Shown piece after piece: positions 34,806 to 42,945 of a DNA stretch of 64,000 nucleotides. The notes under the pieces are model-generated. The model saw only the letters and a program-made list of their open reading frames with translations, did not search any database and had not been told where the DNA came from. How positions within the stretch are numbered: the stretch's first letter is position 1; every line of letters starts with the position of its first letter. The stretch covers positions 1 through 64,000 of the forward strand of contig NZ_BMVO01000028.1 in NCBI RefSeq assembly GCF_014650755.1. The letters run 5' to 3'. The position numbers and the translations under genes are program-made. The DNA comes from Streptomyces chryseus (GTDB lineage Bacteria; Actinomycetota; Actinomycetes; Streptomycetales; Streptomycetaceae).

Positions 34806-37451
34806 CTACCGGGCCGGGGCGTGGCCCGGGCGGGACATGACAGTCGCCGCGGAGGAGCCGCCGGTGCTCTTCGCCAGGCGGCTTTCCGTGCGCGCCGCGG
34901 CGAAGGCGGCGAGGCCGGCCGCCGCGGCGATAGCGAGGTCCGGCCAGGACGGGGCGGAGGTGCCCAAGAGATGCGCGAGGAAGGGGAGGTACACGGCCGC
35001 GACCCCCAAAGCCCCTGCGGCCAGGACGGCCGCCGGGAGGGAGGGATTCCGGCGGGTGAGCACCCGTTCACGCAGTCCCAGGGCGACTCCGAGCTGGGCG
35101 GTCAGCAGGGACAGGAACAGCACCGTCTGCCAAGGGCCGCCGGCGTGTCGGACCCACAGGCTGACGCCGAGGCACACGGTTGTGACGAGGATCGACAGTC
35201 GCAGGACGCGCTGCCACAGGCCGTCGCCGAGGACGTGCTGCTGCGGTCGGCGGGACGGGCGGTGCATCGCGTCGGGGGAGGCCGGTTCGGCTCCCATGGC
35301 CACTCCGGTCAGGCCGTGGGTGAGAAGGTTGATCCAGAGGATCTGTCCGGCGCGCAGGGGCAGCGCGAGGCCGAGCAGGGGGCCCAGGAGCATGATGAGG
35401 ATCTCTGCCGCGCCGCCGGCCAGGGCGTAGAGGAGGAAGCGGCGGATGTTGGTGTAGACCCGGCGTCCTTCTTCGACGGCCGCGGTGACCGAGGTCAGTT
35501 CGTCGTCTGCGAGGACCAGGTCGGCGGCCTGTCGGGCGACCTCGGTGCCTCGGCGGCCCATGGCGACGCCGATGTCGGCCTGGCGGAGGGCGGGGCCGTC
35601 GTTGACGCCGTCGCCTGTCATCGCGGTGACCTCACCGCGTGCCTGCCACGCCTTGACTATGTCCAGCTTCTGCTGCGGCGTGGTCCGGGCGAAGACCCGG
35701 ACTCGGGTGAGGTCGGGGACCTGGCCTGCTGCCACTTCCTGGCCGGTGACCACCAAGCCCGTCCGCTCGGCTTCGTCGCCCTGCAGGATGCCGACGCGCG
35801 TCGCGATCGCGCGGGCGGTCGCCGGGTGGTCTCCGGTGATGAGGACGGACGTGATCCCCGCGCGCCGGCAGGCGTGCACGGTCGCCTCGGCCACTTGCTT
35901 GGGCGGGTCGCTGATGGCCGCCAGTCCCAGCAGCTTCAGGCCGCTCTCGCTCTTCTCCGCGGGCTCGGGCAGATCGGTGCAGGACCCCGCGGCTACGGCC
36001 AGGACGCGGTAGCCCTCGGCGGACAGGGCGGCTGCCTCCTCGCGCGCCCTTTCCAGCACCGCGGGCTCCTCATCGAGCAGCGATGGCTCAAGCACCGCCT
36101 CCGGTGCGCCCTTGAGGTAGATCTCGATCGTTCCTCGCGGTGTGCTGTGGAGAGTGGTCATGCGTTTACGGAGACTGTCGAAGGGGACTTCTCCGATCCG
36201 TGGCCGGGTGAGGGCGAGGTCCTCCCGGGCACAACCGGCCTTCGCGGCGCCGGTCAGCAGGGCGGCTTCCGTCGGATCGCCGAGGGCGGCCCACGGGGCA
36301 GCGGCCTCAGCGGGTGGGACCAGCGAGGCGTCGTTGCACAAGGCCCCCGCCACGAGGACTTCGCGTACGGCGTCGGCCAGGGCAGGAGCGGGAGGAAGGC
36401 CCGCGTGCAGGAACTCGCCCACGGGTTCGTACCCGGTCCCGGAGACGGTGACCGTGCCCACGGGCGTCCAAACGCGTTCCAGGAGCATGCGGCCTTCGGT
36501 GAGGGTGCCGGTCTTGTCGGTGGCCAGGACGGTGACCGACCCCAGAGTCTCGACAGCCGAGAGACGGCGCACCACCGCGTTGCGAGCGGCCATCCGCCGC
36601 GCGCCCAGGGCCAGACCGAGCGTGACCACGGCCGGCAGTGACTCCGGAACGGCGGCCACGACGAGGCTGATCGCCGTGACGGCCATCAGTTCCAGCGACT
36701 GGCCGCGCAGCAGCCCGAGGGCCAGGACCAGCAGACACAGCCCGACGGTGACGAGAGCCAGCACCTTGCCGAGACCGGCCAGACGCTTCTGCAGGGGAGT
36801 CAGCTGCTGCCTGGGATGCAACGAGGCGGCGATCATGCCCAGGGCGCTGTGCGGTCCGGTCGCGGTGACCGTGGCCACGGCCCGGCCGCGCACCACCACG
36901 GTCCCGGCCCGCAGCCGTGCCGCTTCCGGATCCGGGCCGTGGGCGTCCTTGTCGGCCGGCACGGATTCACCGGTCAGGGTCGACTCGTCGACCAGGAGTG
37001 CGGCCGCCTGCAGGAGGGTGGCGTCGGCCGGCACGATGTCTCCCTCCCCCAGCACCAGGACGTCACCCGGTACGACATCGGCGGAGGCGACTTCCTGCTC
37101 CGTGCCGTCGCGCAGGACGCGCGCGGTCGGGGCGGTCATGGCTGAGAGGGCCGCGACCGCGTTGTCGGCCCGGACCTCCTGCACCACCCCGACCGTGGTG
37201 TTGAACAGGACGACCACACCGATGATGACCGCGTCGGCGTAGTCCGCGGTGGCGACGGTCAGTGCCACCGCGGCCAGCAGCACGACGATCAGCGGGTCGC
37301 GTAGTTGAGCGGAGACCCGGGACCACAATGAGATCGCGGGGGGCGGGGCGAGCGCGTTGGGGCCGTACTCGGTCAGCAGCCGGGCAGTCTGTTCCCGGCT
37401 CAGGCCCTCTTCATGGGTCGGGCCGGGATGAAGATCGGACGATACGGGCAT
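34806..37451 (-). CDS. P-type cation-transporting ATPase (P2 type)
   Basis: An 881-residue pump. TGES (160-163), PESLP in M4 (269-273), the phosphorylation site DKTGTLT (Asp312) and the hinge TGDGVNDGPALRQADIGVAM are all present, with about ten membrane spans and the C-terminal cation-ATPase domain. The P2 layout suggests Ca2+, or another divalent or monovalent cation. Mycobacterial CtpF, a DosR-regulon member, is the closest functional parallel by context. GGAGACACC precedes the ATG. The reading frame is intact. Only half of the island's regulatory box (AGGGAC) is seen upstream, near 37545. Confidence 0.92.
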   Translation of the reverse strand: MPVSSDLHPGPTHEEGLSREQTARLLTEYGPNALAPPPAISLWSRVSAQLRDPLIVVLLAAVALTVATADYADAVIIGVVVLFNTTVGVVQEVRADNAVAALSAMTAPTARVLRDGTEQEVASADVVPGDVLVLGEGDIVPADATLLQAAALLVDESTLTGESVPADKDAHGPDPEAARLRAGTVVVRGRAVATVTATGPHSALGMIAASLHPRQQLTPLQKRLAGLGKVLALVTVGLCLLVLALGLLRGQSLELMAVTAISLVVAAVPESLPAVVTLGLALGARRMAARNAVVRRLSAVETLGSVTVLATDKTGTLTEGRMLLERVWTPVGTVTVSGTGYEPVGEFLHAGLPPAPALADAVREVLVAGALCNDASLVPPAEAAAPWAALGDPTEAALLTGAAKAGCAREDLALTRPRIGEVPFDSLRKRMTTLHSTPRGTIEIYLKGAPEAVLEPSLLDEEPAVLERAREEAAALSAEGYRVLAVAAGSCTDLPEPAEKSESGLKLLGLAAISDPPKQVAEATVHACRRAGITSVLITGDHPATARAIATRVGILQGDEAERTGLVVTGQEVAAGQVPDLTRVRVFARTTPQQKLDIVKAWQARGEVTAMTGDGVNDGPALRQADIGVAMGRRGTEVARQAADLVLADDELTSVTAAVEEGRRVYTNIRRFLLYALAGGAAEILIMLLGPLLGLALPLRAGQILWINLLTHGLTGVAMGAEPASPDAMHRPSRRPQQHVLGDGLWQRVLRLSILVTTVCLGVSLWVRHAGGPWQTVLFLSLLTAQLGVALGLRERVLTRRNPSLPAAVLAAGALGVAAVYLPFLAHLLGTSAPSWPDLAIAAAAGLAAFAAARTESRLAKSTGGSSAATVMSRPGHAPAR

Positions 37452-37586
37452 GGTGTCTCCGGCTGCTCAGGTTCCGGCGTCGCGGGTTCCGTGACGTGAT
37501 GCGGTGTTCGCCGAGCGGTCCGGCCGAGTCGCGGAAGCCGCGTCCCTGCCGGTCGCCCCGCGACGCCGCTCTCCCTCTCCCGGGGG

Positions 37587-39971
37587 TCAGTTGGTCCAGG
37601 TCCAGTCGCTGACCTCGGGGAGATCGGTGCCGTGTTCGCGGATCCAGGCGTGGTGGCGCAGTCGTACGTCCGCCATCTCCTGGCGGACCGCGGCCGCGCG
37701 GACGGCGAGGCCGGGGACACGGTCGATGACGTCCATGACCAGCCGGTAGCGGTCGAGGTCGTTGCGCACCACCATGTCGAAGGGCGTGGTCGTCGTGCCC
37801 TCCTCCTTGTATCCGCGCACGTGCAGGTTCGCGTGCCCGGTGCGCCGGTAGGTGAGGCGGTGGATGAGCCACGGGTAGCCGTGGTAGGCGAAGACGACGG
37901 GTTTGTCGGGTGTGAACAGGGCGTCGAAGTCAGCGCCCGGCATGCCGTGCGGGTGCTCCTCCTGCGGGGACAGACGTGCCAGGTCGACCACGTTGACGAC
38001 CCGGACGGCGAGGTCGGGCAGGTGGCGCCGCAGGAGCTGGGCGGTGGCCATGACTTCCAGGGTGGGGACGTCCCCCGCGCAACCGAGGACGACATCGGGC
38101 TCGCCGGTGTGGTTCTCGCTGCCGGCCCAGTCCCAGATGCCCGCACCTCGGGCGCAGTGTCCCCGGGCCTCTTCGAGCGTCAGCCAGTCGAAGCACGGCT
38201 GCTTGCCGGCCACGACGACGTTGACGTAGTCGCGGGAGCGCAGTACGTGCTCCGCCACGGACAGCAGCGTGTTGGCGTCCGGCGGCAGGTACACCCTGAC
38301 GACCTCGGGTGACTTGTTGAGGACGTGGTCGATGAAGCCGGGGTCCTGGTGGGAGAAGCCGTTGCTGTCCTGCCTCCACACGTGCGAGGTGAGCAGGTAG
38401 TTGAGCGAGGCGATGGGACGCCGCCAAGGAAGGCGGCGGGAGGCGCGCAGCCACTTGATGTGCTGGTTCACCATGGAGTCGACTATGTGGACGAACGCCT
38501 CGTAGCAGGAGAAGAGACCGTGCCTGCCGGTGAGGAGGTAGCCCTCCAGCCATCCCTGGCAGGTGTGCTCAGAAAGGATCTCCATTACCCGGCCGTGCGA
38601 GTCCAGGTACTCGTCGGTCTCCAGCGTCTGCGCCTGCCACGCCTTGCCGGTCGCCCCGTACACGGCCTGGAGCCGGTTGGAGGCGGTCTCGTCCGGTCCC
38701 ACGAGCCGGAAGTCACGCCGCTGCGCGGTGCTCACCATCACCCCTTCGAGCAGGTCACCCAGGACCCGGGTGGGCTCGTGAAGGGTGGTGCCGGGTTTGT
38801 CGACGACCACGGCGTACCGGTCCAGCGGTGGGACCGGCAGATCGCGGACGAGCAGCCCCCCGTTGGCGTGCGGGCTCGCGCCCAGCCGCCGCGCACCGGC
38901 GGGCACGCACTCCAGCACGGCCTCGACCGGCCGCCCGGCCGAGTCGAAGAGTTCCTCGGGCCGGTACGAGCGCAGCCACTGCTCCAACTGGCGCAAGTGG
39001 TCGGGGTCCTCCCGCACGCCGGTCAGCGGAACCTGGTGGGCTCGCCACGTCCCTTCGACCGGCAGACCGTCGACCTCGGCCGGCCCGGTCCACCCCTTGG
39101 GCGTCCGCAGGACGATCACCGGCCAGCGTACGCGGGCGGTCGTGCCGTCCTCGCGGGCCCGCTGCTGTGCGGTCCTGATCCGGTCGAGCGCGATGTCCAT
39201 CGCGTGCGCCATAGCGCCGTGCACCTGCATCGGGTCGTCGCCCTCGACGTGCAGGGGCTCGTGCCCCACCCCCCGCAGGAAGGCGTCGAGCTCTTCCCGA
39301 GGCAGGCGCGCGAGGAGGGCCGGGTTGGCGATCTTGTAACCGTTGAGATGCAGGATCGGCAGGACGGCGCCGTCGTGGACGGGATCGAGGAACTTGTTGG
39401 AGTGCCACGAGGCCGCCAGCGGCCCGGTCTCGGCCTCACCGTCACCGATCACGCACCCGACGAGGAGATCGGGGTTGTCCAGTGCAGCGCCGTAGGCGTG
39501 GGAGAGGGCGTACCCCAGCTCGCCGCCCTCGTGAATGGACCCGGGGGTCTCCGGCGCCACATGACTGGGCACGCCGCCGGGGAACGAGAACTGCCGGAAG
39601 AGCCGGCCCATGCCCTCGGCGTCCCGGCTGACATCCGGATAGGTCTCGGAGTACGTGCCCTCCAGCCAGGAGTTCGCCAGGACGGCCGGTCCGCCGTGGC
39701 CGGGCCCCCAGATGCAGACGGTGTCCTGTCCGCGCTCCCGCGCCACGCGGTTGAGGTGGGTGTGCACCAGGTTCAGGCCGGGCGAGGTTCCCCAGTGGCC
39801 CAGCAGCCGGGGCTTGATGTGTTCGGGCCGCAGCGGCTCCCTCAGGAGCGGGTTGGACATCAGGTAGATCTGACCGACGGCCAGGTAGTTCGCAGCCCTC
39901 CAGTGCGCGTCCAGTGACGCGAGTGCGGCGTCGTCGAGGTAGTGGTCGTCTCCCTGGATAAGGGTGGGCAT
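37587..39971 (-). CDS. xfp: Phosphoketolase (xylulose-5-P / fructose-6-P)
   Basis: A 794-residue enzyme from ATG 39971 (AAGGAG six bases ahead). Typical blocks: ANYLAVGQIYLMSNPLLREP, LGHWGTSPGLN, PGHGGPAVLANSWLEGTYSE, the ThDP site GDGEAETGPLAASWHSNKFL, and SNGFSHQDPGFIDHVLNKSP near the acceptor site. It splits xylulose-5-P or fructose-6-P with phosphate to acetyl-phosphate, giving ATP without respiration, which suits an oxygen-limited program. It shares a 326-base divergent promoter region with a USP gene. Confidence 0.95.
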   Translation of the reverse strand: MPTLIQGDDHYLDDAALASLDAHWRAANYLAVGQIYLMSNPLLREPLRPEHIKPRLLGHWGTSPGLNLVHTHLNRVARERGQDTVCIWGPGHGGPAVLANSWLEGTYSETYPDVSRDAEGMGRLFRQFSFPGGVPSHVAPETPGSIHEGGELGYALSHAYGAALDNPDLLVGCVIGDGEAETGPLAASWHSNKFLDPVHDGAVLPILHLNGYKIANPALLARLPREELDAFLRGVGHEPLHVEGDDPMQVHGAMAHAMDIALDRIRTAQQRAREDGTTARVRWPVIVLRTPKGWTGPAEVDGLPVEGTWRAHQVPLTGVREDPDHLRQLEQWLRSYRPEELFDSAGRPVEAVLECVPAGARRLGASPHANGGLLVRDLPVPPLDRYAVVVDKPGTTLHEPTRVLGDLLEGVMVSTAQRRDFRLVGPDETASNRLQAVYGATGKAWQAQTLETDEYLDSHGRVMEILSEHTCQGWLEGYLLTGRHGLFSCYEAFVHIVDSMVNQHIKWLRASRRLPWRRPIASLNYLLTSHVWRQDSNGFSHQDPGFIDHVLNKSPEVVRVYLPPDANTLLSVAEHVLRSRDYVNVVVAGKQPCFDWLTLEEARGHCARGAGIWDWAGSENHTGEPDVVLGCAGDVPTLEVMATAQLLRRHLPDLAVRVVNVVDLARLSPQEEHPHGMPGADFDALFTPDKPVVFAYHGYPWLIHRLTYRRTGHANLHVRGYKEEGTTTTPFDMVVRNDLDRYRLVMDVIDRVPGLAVRAAAVRQEMADVRLRHHAWIREHGTDLPEVSDWTWTN

Positions 39972-40149
39972 GTCTCGCTCCTTGGCTGGTGCCGAGCCGG
40001 CCGCATCTTTCAGCCCGCCCGCCGGTGTCTGAAGCCGCCGTACGGCGAAGAGCGCCGCTCCGCCGAAAGCGATGCTCCGGCCGTGGTGACCGTCGGGGGC
40101 GGCCCCGGGACTGCTCTCCACCGTCGTCGCTGCAGCGAGCGGGAGCAGA

Positions 40150-40165
40150 GGGGCCGTTCGGCCCC
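40150..40165. promoter_or_regulatory. Palindromic DevR-like box between phosphoketolase and USP genes
   Basis: GGGGCCGTTCGGCCCC: 7-bp arms around TT. It follows the same GGGNC-NNNN-GGCCC spacing as the boxes at 33528, 45386 and 49969. It lies 179 bases before the phosphoketolase start and 133 before the USP start, so it could serve both. Confidence 0.5.
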
Positions 40166-40227
40166 ATGCGGGAGCCGGGCGGCCTCTCTTGCCTCGCAGC
40201 AGCGGGTGCGAGGCTCGAACTGAACGA

Positions 40228-40275
40228 GCCACGACCTCGAACTGTTCAGCCACGACCTCGATCTGTTCAGAACAG
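40228..40275. repeat. 21-bp tandem repeat ending in a perfect palindrome, USP promoter
   Basis: Units 40228-40248 and 40249-40269 (each starts GCCACGACCTCGA) differ at one base. The second unit ends in CTGTTCAGAACAG (40263-40275), a perfect 6-bp inverted repeat. It lies 23 bases before the USP start, in the position of a core promoter or operator. Confidence 0.6.
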
Positions 40276-40297
40276 CACACCGCAGGAGGCAAGCATC

Positions 40298-41188
40298 ATG
40301 CTCCGACCCGTCATCGTCGGCATCGACGGATCTCCCGAAAGCCTGGCCGCCGCCGGGTGGGCTGCGCGGGAGGCGCAGCGCCGCGACGTGGCGCTGCGCC
40401 TCGTCCACGCCTGGGCATGGTCCCCGCACCCCTCCGCCGCCGTCCCCTCGACGACCAGCCAGCACCACTGGGCGCAACGCATCCTGCGCGAGGCCCGTGA
40501 CCATCTCGGCGCCCAGTATCCGCACCTTCCTGTCGAGGAATCTCACATAGAGGGACTCGCTCCGTGCGTGCTCCTTGAGGCGTCGTCCGACGGGGCGCTT
40601 CTCGTCCTCGGATCGAGGGGTCTCAGCGGCTTCACCGGCTACCTCGCGGGATCGGTGGCGCTGCATCTCACCACCCGGTCCACCATCCCGGTCGTCCTCG
40701 TGCGAGCAGGCGAACAGGCCAATGACGCACACCTGTTGAACGCTGAGGGCCGCAGCTCGACGGACACCCCGTACCGCGACATCGTGCTCGGGATCGACCT
40801 GGCACACCCCTGCGACGAGGCCCTCGCATTCGCTTTCGCGTCCGCCCGGTCGCGCGGCTCCGCCCTGCGAGTCCTCCACGGCTACCGTCCTCCGTCGATC
40901 ACGACGACGGGATTCGGCGCCGCGGTCGACTCCGATGTGGCCGCGGAGCACGAGGCGACTCTCGACGCGCTGGTGCGTCCCTGGCGCGAGAAGTACCCGG
41001 AAACAGTAATAACGTCAACGGCCCGGCAGGGCCGTGCACAGAGCCTGCTGCTGCACGCCGCTTCCGAGGCGGGGCTTCTCGTCCTCGGCCGACGCGACCG
41101 GCTCCGGCCTGGACCGTACACCGGGCCTGTGATCCAGGCGGCCATGCATCACGCCCGGTGCCCGATGGCCGTGGTGCCGCACGTCTGA
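40298..41188 (+). CDS. Universal stress protein, tandem USP domains
   Basis: A 296-residue protein from ATG 40298, with GGAGG eight bases ahead. Domain one: MLRPVIVGIDGSPESLAAAG ... LLVLGSRGLSGFTGYLAGSV. Domain two: YRDIVLGIDLAHPCDEALAF ... LLVLGRRDRLRPGPYTGPVI, then HHARCPMAVVPHV. The first ATP-binding motif is complete and the second is altered. Divergent from phosphoketolase. A strong hairpin follows about 180 bases downstream. Confidence 0.92.
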   Translation: MLRPVIVGIDGSPESLAAAGWAAREAQRRDVALRLVHAWAWSPHPSAAVPSTTSQHHWAQRILREARDHLGAQYPHLPVEESHIEGLAPCVLLEASSDGALLVLGSRGLSGFTGYLAGSVALHLTTRSTIPVVLVRAGEQANDAHLLNAEGRSSTDTPYRDIVLGIDLAHPCDEALAFAFASARSRGSALRVLHGYRPPSITTTGFGAAVDSDVAAEHEATLDALVRPWREKYPETVITSTARQGRAQSLLLHAASEAGLLVLGRRDRLRPGPYTGPVIQAAMHHARCPMAVVPHV

Positions 41189-41365
41189 CCCGGCGGTCGG
41201 CGTTCTACCACCAGTGCTCCCGGCCTACGGGGCATGGACACGCACCCTGCGCTTGTGGGTTCCAGCCCGGTGCGGACTGCTCCCGATCCGCCGCGCCGGG
41301 AACGCTGCCGGACGGTGTCCGGACCAGGCATGCCGGGACGGCCGCACCGTCGAGTCGACCGACCG

Positions 41366-41397
41366 GAAGGGCGGCCCCACGGGGAGGGCCGCCCTTC
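41366..41397. terminator. Hairpin downstream of the USP gene
   Basis: GAAGGGCGGCC (41366-41376) pairs perfectly with 41387-41397 across a 10-nt loop. No T-tract. It separates the USP transcript from the next operon. Confidence 0.6.
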
Positions 41398-41440
41398 GGC
41401 CGTCCTTCCGGCCGGGAGTCCCCCAACTGGCCCGCCGGGC

Positions 41441-41456
41441 AGGGACCTTCGGCGTG
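41441..41456 (+). promoter_or_regulatory. DevR-like box upstream of the DoxX-like operon
   Basis: AGGGACCTTCGGCGTG matches the island pattern at the whole left half and GGC of the right half. It lies 98 bases before the start at 41554. Confidence 0.4.
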
Positions 41457-41553
41457 GCATCGAGGACCGACCGGACCGGTCCCGGCGCCCGGCCCGCCGG
41501 ACAGCCTGGACGGGCACATGCATCTCGCGTGGCACGAGCAAGGGTGAGAAACC

Positions 41554-42009
41554 ATGGCGCTGCAAGAACACCCCCGACGACTCACGGGCATTCGCTTCCC
41601 CGCCTCGAGCACGGGCACGGCGGAGCGTGCGGCCGCTGACGGAACGGCCACGCACAACGAAGCGACCAGCATCGCTCTCGCACGTACCGCCGCCGTGTTC
41701 CGCATCCTCACCGCGTTCACCTTCCTGTGGGCGTTCTTCGACAAGGCTTTCGGCTGGGGCTACGCGACCGGGTCCGGCAAGGGATGGGTGGACGGCGGCT
41801 CGCCGACGATGGGCTTCCTGAGCGGCGTCTCGGCCGGACCGATGGAGAGCACGTTCCATGCCTGGGCCGGCGATGCGTGGGCGGACTGGGCCTTCATGCT
41901 GGGACTACTGGGCGTTGGCGTCGCGCTGGTGAGCGGGGTCGCGCTTCGGCCGTCGAAACCGCTGGCTCCTCTGACCCCGTTGCCGCCACCTGCCGTCAGC
42001 GTTTGTTGA
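41554..42009 (+). CDS. DoxX/TQO-like membrane protein, C-terminally truncated
   Basis: A 151-residue frame. After a variable leader come FRILTAFTFLWAFFDKAFGW, GSGKGWVDGGSPTMGFLSGV, SAGPMESTFHAWAGDAWADW, AFMLGLLGVGVALVSGVALR: the first membrane spans of a family of about 190-residue membrane proteins in Streptomyces stress islands, related to the DoxD/thiosulfate:quinone oxidoreductase large subunit. After VALR the sequence turns into a Pro-rich tail and stops. The expected last two spans are missing, so a deletion has probably cut the gene. Ribosome site GGGTGAGA. It may be non-functional. Confidence 0.65.
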   Translation: MALQEHPRRLTGIRFPASSTGTAERAAADGTATHNEATSIALARTAAVFRILTAFTFLWAFFDKAFGWGYATGSGKGWVDGGSPTMGFLSGVSAGPMESTFHAWAGDAWADWAFMLGLLGVGVALVSGVALRPSKPLAPLTPLPPPAVSVC

Positions 42010-42074
42010 GCCCTCGCGCCGCCACCCCGTTCCCAGTTGAGCGCCCGAGTCCCATCGATCGCAGGAGCACCGTC

Positions 42075-42945
42075 ATGACCGCACGCCCGCAAACCACAAC
42101 GGGGAACCTCCGCGGCCACGCCGACAGTCCCGGGCAGGTGGCCGCCGACCGAGGCCGCGCGTCCGCTCGGGGCCGTCCGCGTCTGTCCAAACTGCAGGAT
42201 GCGACAGCCGTCGTATTCGACACCGACGGAGTCATCACCGACTCCGCGCGGATCCACGCCGCCGCATGGAAGACCGCCTTCGACGCCTGTCTGCGCGCAT
42301 ACCCGTCACAGGGTCCCGGAACCGAACGGCCCTTCGACGTCCAGCGCGACTACCCCCCTGCATGTGGACGGCAAAGCGCGGCTCGATGGCGACGCCTCGT
42401 TCCTCGCCTCGCGGAGGCTGCAGCTCCCGGCGGGCAGCCCCGACGACCTCCCCGGCACCGGCACCGTGGGGGCGGTCGCCGCCCGAAGGGAGCAGCTGTT
42501 CATGGAGCGCCTGCGCCGGGGCCGTATCGAGGCATATCCCGGAACTGTCCGGCTGCTGCGGGCCCTGCACGAGCGAGTCGTGCCGATGGCCGCGGCCTCG
42601 GCGTCCTGTCACGCGGGTGAACTGCTGACAGGCGCCGGGGTGTTCGATCTCTTCTCGGTGCTGGTGGATGGGTCCGAGGCGACCCGGCTGGCGCTGCCGG
42701 GCAAACCCGACCCTGCCCTGTTCCTGGAGGCGGCTCGCAGGCTCGGAAACCCCGTCGAGCGCTTCGCAGTGGTGGAGGACGCCCTGGCGGGGGTCGAGGC
42801 GGGTCGCCGCGGCGGGTTCGGTCTCGTGATCGGCGTGGACCGTACCGCGGGGCGCGCCGGCGCCGCGCTACTGAGACACGGCGTCGATCTCGTGGTCACG
42901 GACCTGGCCGAATTGTTCGACGCCGACGGGGACGTCCGGCCATGA
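42075..42945 (+). pseudogene. HAD beta-phosphoglucomutase-like hydrolase, one-base frameshift
   Basis: ATG 42075 with AGGAG eight bases ahead. The start AVVFDTDGVITDSARIHAAA has the DxD nucleophile motif (Asp to DTD). After FDVQRDY, a run of six C (42353-42358) carries one extra base. Without it the protein continues PLHVDGKARLDGDASFLASR, and the rest is intact, with FLEAARRLGNPVERFAVVED and AGVEAGRRGGFGLVIGVDR. The enzyme would convert beta-glucose-1-P to glucose-6-P after the GH65 phosphorylase encoded directly downstream (ATGA overlap). Real decay or a sequencing error cannot be told apart here. Confidence 0.75.

Noticed and set aside
37545..37560. AGGGAC half-site before the P-type ATPase, considered as a seventh regulatory box
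   Set aside because: The right half (GGCCCT) is absent, so it falls below the level I would accept.
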